Shown piece by piece: positions 13,201 through 25,262 of a stretch of DNA of 64,000 nt (its first letter is position 1; every line of letters starts with the position of its first letter). Source of the stretch: Phylloscopus collybita (taxonomy: Eukaryota > Chordata > Aves > Passeriformes > Phylloscopidae). The translations under genes were made by a program, and so were the position numbers. Under the pieces are notes generated by a model. It worked only from the letters and a program-made list of their open reading frames with translations. It was not told where the DNA came from and searched no databases. The stretch spans positions 8,002,001 through 8,066,000 of the forward strand of contig JAJNNQ010000137.1 in NCBI GenBank assembly GCA_027886175.1, read 5' to 3'.

Positions 13201-16200
13201 AAATTTATCAATATCTGTTACATTTCCTAAGTCAATAACATTAGAGAAAAAGATTGTGTACGAAACAAAAAAATAAACTTGCTTCACTTGATTTTCACAA
13301 GGGTTTGATCATCCATCCTGTTTACAAATGACTATGTTAATCATTGCAATCTGAGAATTCAGTGACATTTTAGTATAAATAGTTTATGGGTCTAAGCTTT
13401 CCTTTAGACCTGGTTCTTATAAACAGTTGGCCTAATTACATTTCAAGTTTTCCTGTATCTTCTGATTAATGAAAAATCTCTCTTATGGCTTACCACCAGT
13501 TGTTTCAGACCAATGACAAATAAAGAAAACAAAATTCTAATATACATCCTAATGTCACAGACATTCACTTATTCTAGTCTAGAAAACATTTAAGCACACA
13601 GTTTACAGTCATATTTACATTTTTTTATTTCTGTTGAAATTAAGCAGGTGCTTAAGTGAATATGCAAGGTTTTTTTCTGGATAAGAGTGGGTTTTTAAAA
13701 TGAATCACAGTGCTTTCAGCTGGCCAAAACAGAAGTATCTTGATTGCAACAGTGTTTAAATGTAGGATAGATCTATTACTGCACCCCAGACAGCTGGCCA
13801 GCCAGACTAGACGTAATCAGAGTGGTCACCACATAAACAGGAAGAACATCATAGCAGTTGATAACTTGCATCCATATGATTTTTGCTGGTATATTTAGGT
13901 GCACAAAGAAATAGAAGGAATTAAGTGAAGTGACGCAGTTTGGAGGGTGAAATAAGACAGAGAGGACAAGAAATACAGGGTGAAATTGGTAAGGAAGAGA
14001 GTTAGAGCAAATAGATAGGCAAAAACTGAAATACATTCATTCCCAGTACAGTGAACCTAATAAGGGGAGTGAAATTACACGGAGTCTTGCACTGAAAGTT
14101 TTTAAAGTACGTTTGTGGCTTCACTGAAGACACAGGATTTTTTTTTCCCCCAATAAGAATATAACATTTTCTCCTAAGCACAGTTATATCATCACCACCA
14201 GAAAGAGAAAGCGCAACATTATTCTGGCTTCTCCTGTGTTCTTTTGAGGTTACATCTAACAAAATACAAGTTTTTCTTTGGGTACCTCTGTAGAATTTTG
14301 AAACCTGGAATTCCCAAGGCCAGCTGTTTGCTGAGATGTAAGGTGGAATTTGATCTTCTTTGATTTAGTATATTTTACTTAATAAAAAGTATATTTTTTG
14401 AGTTCACTGCTGTGAACTCAACTTGAAGTATCTGTGTTGATTCAAGCAAAACTCTGCCAATACCTGCCTTATCCAATCTGACCCCAATTCAAAAATCTAA
14501 TCTATGTTCTCCCCAGCATGTTTGTTTTCTTCCCCTCAGCTTTGGTTATTTGTAGTTTCAAAGTTATCAAAGTTTCATGGAAAGCATCCATTTCCATATT
14601 AAAAAAATTATCTCTCAATCCAAGGGACCACTTTCAGGATTTCTTGTCTTTAAGTTCATCAGCGGAGGAAAGAGTCTCTAAGACATCTCATCTGAATGTG
14701 TCTTCAATTATAGAGAAAGCTCAGTTTCTTCTTCAGTGGTGACTTTTGGTCTTGGAGCTCATCTGCATTTCAGTTCCTTTTCACTACCAGCAAAAAGATA
14801 CTATGTGTAAAATTAGACAAAATTTCTATATTTCTCTTTAATGTAAACAAATACAGAATTATATACTTCATGGTAACTCTTTGCATAACTGAAAGCTGTT
14901 GAAACTAGCTTGCTTATTGAAAAGTACTGTTTCTTCATGATAATCCATCCAACACACATGACTCTTGCATTGCTGGACAGAGGAAATGATGAAAAATGTA
15001 GGGCTAAATGAGAGGAAGGAAATATGTGGGTAAGAAAATAAAGTCACTTATCAATCAGTACCAAAGAAAACAATTTTATTATAGATGAGCATAATATTAC
15101 TTTGCAATTTGACTGTGAGAAAAAAAATTACTAATGACTAGGAGTTTGTTCATTGATGTATAAAACACTGGTGTGTCTGCATGCCAACCTTGCATAGAGT
15201 CTCTCACCCCATCACTCTGAATACTCCCTCTAGTGAAGGACACAGAGCTTCATCCTGTCAAACTGCAGTGCTAAAAGTCCTGTGTAACCCCTCCAGTGCT
15301 GGAAGAGTTATGCTTGGTGCACTTTGTCATAATCAAACAAAACCTCAGACTACTATTAAAGAAAAACAAATCTGGGAAATCAGGCTTAATATAGAAAACT
15401 TATTTTATTTTATAATCCAAACAGTTGCCAATAAGTGAAGTAACACAGACTGTGTGACATCAGCTGTGGCATCCATAAGATTCAGAGTAAACGGAATATG
15501 AAGAAATTGGTAGCAACACCCGGAGTTCAACAAAAATGCTTTCCACTGGCTGTTCTGCAGTGCAACAAATTGGCTTATAAATCACTATGATATCTATTAT
15601 TACATTTGCTCTAATCACGCTGGAAAAAAGTGTCAGTAATTATCAAGGCCAAAGTCTTAATATAACACATTCTGCAGACTTCATTTTCTAAACAAAGGAG
15701 CAAAACCACCAAATTTTTAAAATAAGTTGGATTAATTTATGGTGTAATTGAAAACACATGGTCTGACATGGAAATGAGTCTGGTCGCTTGTGGCTGAATC
15801 CACTTGGAGAATCTAGAGTCATGACTGTTTAATGCTAGCTTCTACATTAGCATGAAATAATGGAAATGGAAGTCCCATATGTGCTTATATTAATAAATAG
15901 TCTCCAAATAGGTTTATGTCTGGCATATTCAAGAGATACAGAGCATGTCCTTACAGCATAGGGGATGTCCTAACTGATGTCTGATAGTAAAATAAACTCA
16001 GAAGTAATTGCATAATAATGCATTTATCATCTAAAGCACTGGTGGAAATGTATTCTAAGAGAGTGTTCTTAAGTCAGGTGTGACTAAATAGAGAAATTAC
16101 ATGTTTCATATTAATCATCAGCTATGCTGGTAGCATAAAATTTTTCTTCTCTTAATAGAAAGAATTCAGACTTAAGTGACGCTCCACAGTAAAGGTTATT

Positions 16201-17915
16201 AATTGTGTGCTTCCTGAATTGACTCCATTTATGTGTAAATATTAATGTTTGAGTATGTTTTATTTACATAAGACCCCTTCTTTTTTTTTTTTTTTTTAAT
16301 GGTGAAGCAGATTACCAAACCAAGCACTCTGAGAGCTACTCAGACACTGCAATGTGCAGACTGATAAATGAATTGGAAATTATGACTGTTGTATATGACT
16401 GAGACCAGGAAATTAAAAGACAATATCTAACCAAGGCCCTGTTGTTTCAATTATGAGTATGTCAGCTTTGATTCAAAGTATGGCTATGAAAAAAAAAATG
16501 CCTATGCAATGGGATTCAACCTCCCTTTTTTCATCTGTTTTTTATGTAGACAAATAAATTTTTATTATCATATAACCAGGATTCATCCATGCCTTGCATT
16601 CCAATACTATTGCTACCTTGCAGCTCTGTTCTTGAAAATATTCAGATTTTTCTGTATAAACTGGACTAAGTGGATCTGGAATTAACTGAGACAATAAATA
16701 GAAGAACAAGTGTAATTTTCAAGATTTTTCTTGTAAATATGAGTATACAATTTCACTACACACACAAAGCATAATTTTGGTATCTAAATACAGCCTGGGA
16801 ACTGGAGTGCTTAAAATTTCTCTATAACTGAATAAATTCAGATGTACAGACAGTTCATTACATGATACTAAAGGCACTGAATATTGCTCATAAAAGAATT
16901 GTAGAAATAGAAGGTCTATAGAATACCTTTTTTAAATTAAAGGAATAATTTACTTTTTTTCATTACAATAGGCATATTCTCTTATTTTTACATAAATGGG
17001 GTCAAATTTTGTTTTCTAATCTCTGTTACAATGTGTTCCACTCAGAACAGTCCAATTACTGGGAATCTCTGATCTTCTGTCCCTTGTCTTACTGACCACG
17101 AAAAGCAAAAAGATTTCCTTGTGAAGTGAGACATTCCCAGCTGAACACACCATCAGGGACTCTGGATTGTAAAACAGAACATAGTCCAAATCAAATACTA
17201 ATACTTATTTCAAGTATTTCAAGTGCTCTCCCTTTATGTGTCAACCTGAATTGAAATTCAAGTCAATGGCAAAACTCCCATTGACTTTCAGGAAAAAAGA
17301 TCAAACTCTGTAATGTGTATTAAATGTTTTGTTCCAGCACTCAACTCAGAACTGCTGGGTGGGCTCAGGAATACATCAGAAAAAAAACCAAACATCCATA
17401 TTAACAGAGAGAAAAGAAGAAAAATATAAAAGAGGCTGAAAAATCCTTTGCTCCATTGGAGAGATATGTCATTGTATCAATGCCATATGAAATCATTGAT
17501 AAGGGATGTTAACATTCCTGCTTGTGAGCAAAGAGGAAGCTCAGTAACACAAATATTCTCCCCACAACACATTTATTTACTATTTTCCTGATCACATGGG
17601 AGAATAATGTTAAGAAGAAGATAAATTGATGGCTTAAGCACAGTATTGAACTCCCATTATATTGCCAAGATAAATAAGGCATATCTTCAGAATGCCATTA
17701 TGCATTGCTTTAATTATTTTCTTGCTATGTTTATATTGTTGGGACATGAGGTGGGTAGAAACCTTAGAATGTGGTTCCCAACTATATAACTATAAATGCA
17801 TCTGTAGAGGGGAGAAGCAAAAAGTGGGTTTAATATAACAGTTATGAATTTACATATCTGAGCAATTTCATTGAGAACTCCAGGGCTGAAATCAATGTGA
17901 AATTACAAGGTGGAT
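10266..17915. other. Unique non-coding DNA
   Basis: No gene or clear transposon was seen. The part at about 10340-10860 is noticeably richer in G+C than its surroundings and has two minus-strand open frames of 76-99 codons that resemble nothing I know. The rest is AT-rich. A T17 run lies at 16281-16297. Confidence 0.6.
16281..16297. repeat. T17 homopolymer run
   Basis: Seventeen consecutive thymines. Read on the minus strand this is an A17 tract, but no recognisable retroelement body lies next to it. Confidence 0.85.
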
Positions 17916-18049
17916 AAACACCCTGAGCTCAGTTGGTTTGAGCATGGAGTCAATAATGCCAAGGTTATGGGTGGACATTTACCTAAGAGCTGGGCTCAAT
18001 GATCTTTGTGGATCATTTCCAACTTAGAATGTTCTGTTATTCTGTGGTT
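17916..18049 (+). mobile_element. tRNA-Ile-derived SINE with CR1-type tail (TguSINE1-like), second copy
   Basis: The tRNA-like head starts with GAGCTCAGTTGGTTTGAGCA (A-box, about 17925-17944) and continues with CAATAATGCCAAGGTTATGG, matching the anticodon and T-arm side of tRNA-Ile. The B-box region is damaged by a deletion or substitution after GGTTATGGG, where the copy at 10123-10265 keeps GGGTTTGATC. The tail has GGGCTCAATGATCTTTGTGG, then TTTCCAACTTAGAATGTTCT and TATTCTGTGGTTC, the CR1-type 3' end. It is more diverged than the first copy and in the opposite orientation. The family assignment is from memory. Confidence 0.85.
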
Positions 18050-18841
18050 CATTATTTCATTAGGATTGGGTCATTCTTTTTCGTAGCAGGGGTTTAGGCT
18101 TGGGCTGAGGGGGACACTATAGTTTGCTTCATTGCCAAGTTCAGACGGTATGAGATGAACGGTCTCTGGAGAATATAGAAGAAAACACAAGTTTGTTTTT
18201 CCCCAGACATGTAAATTCTAGCCTTTCATCTGTGTATAATTTTATTTATTTACTATTTTGTATATTGTTTCTAAACCAGAAACTTAGCTGTAAAACCTGC
18301 CTGCCCCACTTCCCTAATAGTGAGCTACACTAGTAAAAGACCTAAGTATTTTGGGATATTTGCATCTTACATTTTATTAAAAGGTACATTTAAAAATTTG
18401 GTAAATTCTGTTTTAAATGTAAAAAGTGGGGGTTTTTTTTCCAATTTTGGGAGACAGAAAGCATTTGGAGGAATGAAACATCACTTGTTTGTCCTTCCTT
18501 CCTTTTCTCTTTTCATCTAAAAGCTGATTTTCCATCCACTGAGAAAATGACCACAGAGCCAAAGCTGCTGGAAAGATATTCTTTTAAAATGCACTTTGGA
18601 ATTCTATCACGTCTCAGAAGTGGTGTTTCACTGCTGGGCAGTTTGTATGTTCCTGTCCTTACCTGAAGTTCTCTTATTCACAGCTTTCAAATCGCCCACA
18701 CAGTCCCCAATGAGCACAACAAGGTCAAGCAGCCTGGCTGTGAGTGAGGCCAGTGTTAAGTTGCCTGGATGGTGATACACTCTGTCTTGTCATAAAATGT
18801 TATAAAATTATAAATTCCTGCATAGCAGCCAGAAGAACATG

Positions 18842-18884
<43 letters not shown>
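18842..18884 (+). repeat. A43 homopolymer run
   Basis: Forty-three uninterrupted adenines, followed by GAAAGGCC. The DNA just upstream is AT-rich (ATAAAATGTTATAAAATTAT) but has no AATAAA or ATTAAA, and no clear target-site duplication was seen. It is therefore called a simple repeat. A retroposed tail is possible but unsupported. Confidence 0.9.
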
Positions 18885-18886
<2 letters not shown>

Positions 18887-20239
18887 AAGGCCTGATATAA
18901 AAACCAGGTAAATGGCTAAAGCAGTACTACTTCTAAGAAAAAAAAATTGGCCACAATCGTATGAGACAAATGTCTTTGCCTTATTTTTGCTCTGTAAAGA
19001 CGGGTAAATTTTATTTCCTTAAATTCTTTGTAGCAGTTTAAAAATATGTTGACCGAAGCATATTTTGACACCTTCTGCAGGACTGGAAGGCTCCTCTGGG
19101 AAATAATTGCATGAACTGAGTAACCTTTAGCTGGACAAACACAAATACTCCTTGACTTGAGAGGGCTCGAGCAGAGCAGGCATCACAGGTTTGGAATATT
19201 GTTTTCATCAGACCTGTTCACCTTAATAAAGCTACTTTTACTGAACAAATGTTGCAGATCAGAGGGAACATCTTGGCACACACTCAAGAACAGCTTATAT
19301 ATACATGTCTAGATCTCAAACATCTTTAAAACACCAGGAGTATTTATATTGACTTCAGAGTCTTTTTCCCCCTAAGCTTGCTTCAATAAGTTCAAGAAGT
19401 ATCAATAAGTTTAAATTTCCCTGACATTTTGAAGGATTTGTGTCACAACAGAAACTGAATTTTAACAAAGTGTCATTTTTGGACTGATTTGTCATTCTTT
19501 TATTTGTCTTTTTAAAATGAAATTAAAAGTTGAGGTAGGTTTTTGATTCAGGACTGGCAATTTTACATTTCTCTGTGTTTTGTACAGCATGCTGCAAACA
19601 GGTAGTGTTTAGCATATAAGTCATAAAAGAAAAATATGTATTATTTCTCTTTTGACTCTGGAGGTCTAATGGGGGATTAAATATACATATATTAACATCA
19701 GTCAAGTTTTCATCAAGCCCATTTGGTTCAGAATGAAAAGAAAGTATCTCTCAGGCAGGATTTCTTGTTTCATTTCAAGGAGTCTGACAATAAGTTTTGA
19801 AGCTTTTATACAGACAACATCTAAGGGTAGGATTAGGATACTCTGCTTACTTCCACATTGATTCAAATGGGTGGATCACCCATTTTATTCACCTCTTGCT
19901 TAAACTACTCCAGAGCAAAAGCTGTCTTCAGATTGCTGATGCAAAGGAAAGAGTTGCAGGGGGATTTCCAAGTGACAAGCACCGTTACTAATAAATTGTC
20001 TCAGAATGTAAAAATGTGACCCTCTCAGGTGGTTCAGCCACAGTGTTTGCAAACTGTGACCAAGTATCAGATTCCTGTCTTTTTGCTTAGCACTTGCCAT
20101 GGAACAATACAGGGCTGTGACTTCTTGCTCCAGCTCTGATTGTACAGACGGTAATTAAGGATTTGGGCAAGGATGAATGGCAAAGAATGCCACTGTGCAA
20201 TTGGCTGTAACCAATGCGACCTAAACTGAGCCTAGATCT

Positions 20240-20285
20240 GGGGGGAAAAAAAGGGAAGAAAAAAGAAAGAGAAGGAGGGAAAAAA
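20240..20285 (+). repeat. 46-nt homopurine tract
   Basis: All 46 bases are G or A, beginning with a run of six G and then alternating A-rich and G-rich blocks. Long homopurine tracts can form triplex structures in principle. Nothing nearby indicates a function. Confidence 0.85.
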
Positions 20286-21041
20286 TGACCTCTTGTACCC
20301 TCTTCCATGATCCGTCTATGTAGTTAGCACGGACTCCCCTGCCAGGCTTTTCATCGCTGTGCTTTTAAAACCATTAGCTTGCTTTGTAGTCTTAGCAAGA
20401 CATACATTTTTTGAGCTATCATAAATGAAATCTTAGAAGATAGCTTTCAACATATGCCAGGCATAGTTAAAAAAGAAAAAGACCATTATGGCTCTTTAAA
20501 GAAGGGGGAAAAAAACCTCAGGGTGAAATGGTGCAGACGTTTTGTGGAATATGGAAAGTTTGAAAGAAGTTAACATATAATAAAGGGACACAAGAAAACA
20601 CGGTTGTGTTACATAAAGAACTGACAACCTGGATAGAGTATAGTTTTAATAGGATTCTTTCTCCCTATATACTAGTTTTCATCTTCTATGATAAGTCAGG
20701 TGATGCCATTTTGTCTCCTACTAACTTGCCCTTGATATTCTTTTCTCTAATAAAAATCAGAATACATTACCAATGTGTTTTCTGGAATAATCCAGCTGTT
20801 ATCTGCTCTCACTGCAGAAATACATGACTGGAATGAATGTATATCTCAATTTATTTAGGAAAAATTGGGTTTACAATTTTTCCAGTGAAAGTTGTATGTG
20901 GCATTTGGATAGCATCGTGTGGAATACATCCAGCCTCCCATCTCCCAGGTTTCCTCACTATACAGAGAGATGTGCCAGAACTCTTTATCTGAATCTGGAC
21001 TGCTGAGTCTAAACTTAGACCAGATGTAGAACTTTTCTGAT

Positions 21042-21610
21042 TGTGTTGGTTTTAACTGGGGTACAGATAATTTTCTTCAGAGTACCTTGTATGGGACTGT
21101 GTTTTGCATCTGTGCTGGAAAATGTGTTGGCAATTCAGGGATATTTTCTTTAGTGCTGAGAAGTGGCTGAATGTAATCAAGACCTTTTATTCTTCTCGCC
21201 CCACATCATCAGCAAGTATGTTTGGGGTGCACATGAAGCTAGAACCAGACACAGCTGGGACAGCTGACCCCAGCTGACCCAAGGGATGTTCCAGACCCAT
21301 CATGCTCAGAGTGAAAAGCTGGGACAAGTAGAAGGGAAGGACAGGGGGGCATTTGGAGTGAAAGCTTTTCTCTTCCTATGTCACCATCATGTGTGATGGA
21401 GCGCTGCTTTCCCAGGGATGGCTGAACCCCTGCCTGCCCAAAGGGTGAAGAAATTCCTTGTGTCCTTTGCTTGCATGTGCAGCTTTTGCTTTGACTATTA
21501 AACTGTATTTATCTCAATTGCTTTCTCACTTTTATTCGTCTGGTTTTCTCCCCCCTCCCACCAGCAGGGAGTGAGTGAGTGGCTGTGTGCAACTAAGCTG
21601 CTGCAACGCT
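21042..21610 (+). mobile_element. Solo LTR of an avian ERVL-type endogenous retrovirus
   Basis: The element opens with TGTGTTGGTTTTAACTGGGG and follows the order of a common bird ERVL LTR. It has the GACAGCTGACCCCAGCTGAC block near 21260-21282, then GATGGAGCGCTGCTTTCCCA near 21398, then CTGAACCCCTGCCTGCC near 21422. A poly(A) signal ATTAAA at 21497-21502 precedes the typical R/U5-like C-rich end near 21550. The terminal inverted repeat at the 3' end is not clear, so the last bases are diverged or lost. No internal gag-pol or second LTR was seen, so it is a solo LTR. The TATA-like region, intact in the minus-strand copy at 39853-40375, is altered here. The family is recognised from memory. Confidence 0.87.
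21497..21502 (+). promoter_or_regulatory. ATTAAA polyadenylation signal inside the LTR
   Basis: ATTAAA lies in the context CTATTAAACTGTATTTATCTC, the position of the R-region poly(A) signal in this LTR family. It could end transcripts on the plus strand. Use by any host transcript is not shown. Confidence 0.6.
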
Positions 21611-22469
21611 GGTTCACACTGACCATGGCAAGGGGGTTTTATTGCACTAGAAATCTTTTGTCAGGACTTTGAAGCTGGCACACTGTGAACTGGGGGTCAG
21701 AACTTTGCTGCAGTCCTATGCTGAAAAACAAGCAGGCAGATTTTAATATTTTAAATCTTACTTGTAGCCAGCAGTGATAGAAATCAGGTTCATTTTGCAA
21801 CAGAGAAACATATATACCAGTGGCGGATGTCTGGGGCACACAGAATCAGAATGAGAAGGACTCTGGGCTCTTTTCATCTTTTTATAGTAAACAGCTGGGA
21901 AATGTGGTGGAGTCAGGGCCCCTCATGGTAAAGATGCTTCTCTCTTAGAGCAATAAACAATAAAAATCCCATAAGAAAATAAGTAGTTGTTTTAACTGAA
22001 AGAAACATAAATAATGAATTCAGTGAGACACAGAAGCAAAGCCTTGAAAAAAGTTCATTTATGGAATAGTTGTGTTGAATTTTAGTGTGTATAATACTTT
22101 GATTTCACTTTTCTGGTTTTATTTCCCTTTGATACTTTTATTTTCTTTATAAGTCATGCCCATTTAATGAGTGCGAGAAGGGGAAAGAAAGAAAACGCAA
22201 ACTGCTTTTTCTTATTCTTTTCTGCCTGTATGGAACAGACACTGCCTTAAAGTCTTGCTCTATTTATGCTCTGTAATTACATTTGATTTAACCATGTCAA
22301 TTCCCTGGAGTTAAATACACTTTAAAAAGAACACCTTGGGCTTAGGACTCCCAACCTCTGATCTCATGCAGGCTGTTCTCTACGTGGGATAAATCCACAG
22401 AGGGAAAAAACTTCCCACTAAGTGATGATCTCTGTCATGTCCTCTTAGCAGGAAAAGGGCTTTTGGGTA
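21611..22469. other. Unique non-coding DNA between LTR and CR1
   Basis: Nothing recognisable was found. A minus-strand open frame of 66 codons at 21639-21839 resembles no known protein. Confidence 0.5.
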
Positions 22470-22700
22470 CAATTGCACTGGAAGAAGTTTTATCTCAATA
22501 TAAGAATTTTTTTTTGGTACAAACAATCAATCTCTGGAACAACCTGCCCAGATACTTTGTATACTTCTCATCAATGGAGGTTTTCATATGACTGAACATG
22601 ATGATAGATGGTCTTATGTAGGATTCCCTTCCAATAAAAGGTGAGACAAGATGATCTTTCAAGGTCCCTTCCAACCTGGGATTTTCTGTGATTCTCTTAT
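22470..22700 (+). mobile_element. CR1 LINE fragment, 5'-truncated, 3' end
   Basis: It begins in the end of the CR1 reverse transcriptase region with CTCTGGAACAACCTGCCCAG (near 22531-22550). It runs through the 3' untranslated part, GATGATCTTTCAAGGTCCCT near 22650, followed by TCCAACCTGGGATTTTCTGT and a decayed GATTCT tail. CR1 elements typically insert as short 5'-truncated copies, as here. The copy is well diverged. The exact 5' edge is uncertain by tens of bases. Confidence 0.88.
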
Positions 22701-23059
22701 TCTCTTTCTATTTATGATTCCTTTAGTCAATGAGGAAGATATTTCTATTACAGTATTATGATCTTTCCTGCTGATAATATGAAGGAATTAAATCAAAACC
22801 TTATTAGAAATGCTTGTTTCTACAATATATTAGTGATATTTTTTAGGACAGATGATTAAATTAGTTAAGTGAGAGGTTAGAATAGAGACTGGACTAAAAG
22901 GTTCAAAACCCAAATTATTTTTTTGCAAGTTCTAAGAGAGCTGGCAAATGCCATTAAAAAGCTACTCCTGACTATGTTTGAAATGTTGTGGTAATCATGT
23001 TTTTGGGGACCAGAAAAAGGAAAGAATCTCTCTTTGACCTCAGGAAGACAAGAAGAAAG
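22701..23059. other. Spacer between two CR1 fragments
   Basis: No recognisable feature. The AT-rich first half looks unique. The end near 23040-23060 could belong to the 5' part of the next CR1, but similarity is not clear until the motif AACTACAGGTTGGTCAGTCT. Confidence 0.45.
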
Positions 23060-24145
23060 CAACAGGGAACTACAGGTTGGTCAGTCTCACCTCAGTCCCT
23101 GGAAGGGTGATGGACCAAAAAATGCTGGAAATCATTTCAAGACATGAAGATCAAGACAGTGATCAGGAGCAGTTTGCATGAAATTAGAAAGTGGACATCA
23201 CGCTTCACCAACTTGGTGGCCTCAACAATGAAATGACTGGCATGGTGGATAAGGGGAGAGCAGAAAATAACTTCTCCTCATTTTTGATAAGATTTTTTTT
23301 GCTATCTCCCCTAATATCTTCACAGACAAGCTGCACAAGCATGTTCTAATAAGTGAGTGGACTGGAAATTGGCTGAACTGACAAGGATCAAAGTGTTTTC
23401 ACAAGTGTTGTACTGGAGTTTTGATATGAGAGAAAACATTGTCAAATTATTTACTAATCCCTAAAGAGATTGCTGATGAGACCAACTGCTCCTTCAGCAA
23501 GTTTGCAGATGATATAAAACCTGGAGGAGTTACTCATATATCAGATCTGTGCTGCCATTCAAGGGGACCTCAACATACTGGAGCAACAGACTGACAGAAA
23601 CCTCCTGAAACTCAACAAAGGCAATACCAAATCCTGTCCCTGGGAAGGATGCCCCCATGTACCAGCACGCACTGGGGACCAGTTATGTGGAAAGCAGCTC
23701 TGCAGAGGAGGACCTGGTGGTTTGGTCATAGAGCAAAACAAACATGAGCCAACAATGACTACTTATGGCAGAAAAGACCAGAAGCCTCCAGGGATGCTCT
23801 AGGCAAAGGATTGCCAAGAGGACCAGAGAAGAAATTGTTTCCTTCTACTCAACACTGGTGAGACCTATCAGGAACGCTGGGTCCAGTGCTGGCCTCCCTG
23901 GAGCAAGAAAGATACTCATAAAGTGGAGAAAAACCAGGGAAGGGCTACAAAATGATTAAGAGTCTGGACTGTCATTTGATGATGCTGAGAGAGCTGGGAT
24001 TGTTTAGCCTGGAGAAGTAAAGGCTCAGGGAGACCTTGCCTGGCTGTGAATAACTGACTAGGGGAGTGAAAAAGACAGTCAGGCTCTTCTTAGTGTCACA
24101 GTGCCTTGTGACAGGACAAGAGACCATTGGCATTAATTAAAAAAA
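23060..24145 (+). mobile_element. CR1 LINE fragment, inactive, covering central and C-terminal reverse transcriptase
   Basis: The element follows CR1 ORF2 in order. First comes GGAACTACAGGTTGGTCAGT (about 23068), then the ACCAACTTGGTGGCCTC block (23208-23224). The reverse transcriptase active-site box follows, as Lys-Phe-Ala-Asp-Asp-Ile-Lys encoded at about 23499-23519. Next are AAGGGGACCTCAACATACTG (near 23561), CACTGGTGAGACCTATCAGG (near 23851) and GAGAGAGCTGGGATTGTTTA (near 23986). The final part near 24100 reads GTGACAGGACAAGAGACCAT. Multiple indels and stops break the frame, so it encodes no enzyme. Unusually for CR1, the 3' untranslated tail is missing, which implies loss after insertion. 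Subfamily not resolved. Confidence 0.9.
23765..23959 (+). pseudogene. CR1 reverse transcriptase relic (C-terminal piece)
   Basis: A 64-codon open stretch within the CR1 copy. It carries TREEIVSFYSTLVRPIRNAG, a decayed form of the segment that in intact CR1 proteins reads roughly 'STLVRPHLEYC'. It continues with a GARKILIKWRK-like region, where the intact family has the spacer before its LEKRR-type motif. It starts and ends in the middle of the domain and is not a functional gene. The frame closes at a TGA/TAA caused by indels. Confidence 0.75.
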
Positions 24146-25244
24146 TGGTGTAGTGAGAAACTGACTGCAGAACTTTAATTTATTTGCACTGTAACATTTA
24201 CTGTGTGCAAGGTGGTGATGGGCGCTCCAGCTTCTTAACAAATCATGCATTCATGGTAAGCAGGGAAACACCAGCACCTGGCTTACACACTGCATGTGTC
24301 AGAGCTCAGCCTGCTGAACTTGCTCAGTGAAGTGCATATAAAATTCTTCTTATAAAAATAACTTAAAACATCCTGAAGAAAAAAAAAAGTCCATTTTATT
24401 TAACTATGCACCTGTGAAATATGAGAGCATCCTTAAATACTTTAGAGTGGCTTACCGATTGTTTGGAAACTAGAAATGTTAAAGAGCTCAGCTCAGTATT
24501 GTGCTTAACACAATGCTTAAGCGTAATTACATGTATAAACCCTGTTTTAATTCATTTTCAGATACCTCAGTGGTACTTAAAACACGTGTAATCGTGCAAT
24601 TAAATGCTTTGCTGAAAAGGTGCCCCTGACATTTCTGAGACACTGTATAGTCCAAGAAGCTAAATCATGCTATGATTTGAGAAATGGTTTGTAAATGTAA
24701 CTACCAGTAGCTATCTGCTGTGTTTAGTGACACCAATTTAAAATGCTGATTACATGGAAGATTTGATCTGTATTTGAGTGTATTTTAAAGTTTAGTTCTA
24801 CTGTAAGATTCACAGTCAGTTTTCACTAGGATTCTTAACAAAACTGTGAAATCCCATCTTGCATTTAGCACGGATATTATTTCAAAGAAAGACTTAAGAT
24901 GGTATCATGCCTGGGATGTAGAAAAGGAGAAAAGGAGGTAGTTGCTAGGAATGTAAGATAATACAAGAGGAAGTAAAAAAAGGAGATTGAAAGTTTCATG
25001 TGAAGAGAGGTCTAGAATTATTCTTTACTTTTCTTAGTCTGGCTTTAATAAACATAATGTGTATAAGGTAAAAGGGGCTTTTTTCCTTTTCATTTTTTCA
25101 ATGGACATTGAAAATATATAATATTTTTCCAGCAATTAAAAAAAAAATCAAAAATTGAAGAAATACAAAAACAAATTGAGACAAGCCCAGACCCCAGACA
25201 TCAGAATTTCTTACTGAACTTCATTTATTAAAACTGAGAAATAC

Positions 25245-25262
25245 AAAAAAAAAAAAAAAAAA
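25245..25262 (+). repeat. A18 homopolymer run
   Basis: Eighteen adenines after GAGAAATAC. No retroelement body was recognised upstream. Confidence 0.85.

Larger units (their letters stand above)
18050..21041. other. Unique non-coding DNA with an A43 run and a homopurine tract
   Basis: No gene was recognised. It contains an A43 run (18842-18884) and a 46-nt all-purine tract (20240-20285). Open frames are all 73 codons or shorter and match nothing known to me. Confidence 0.6.
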
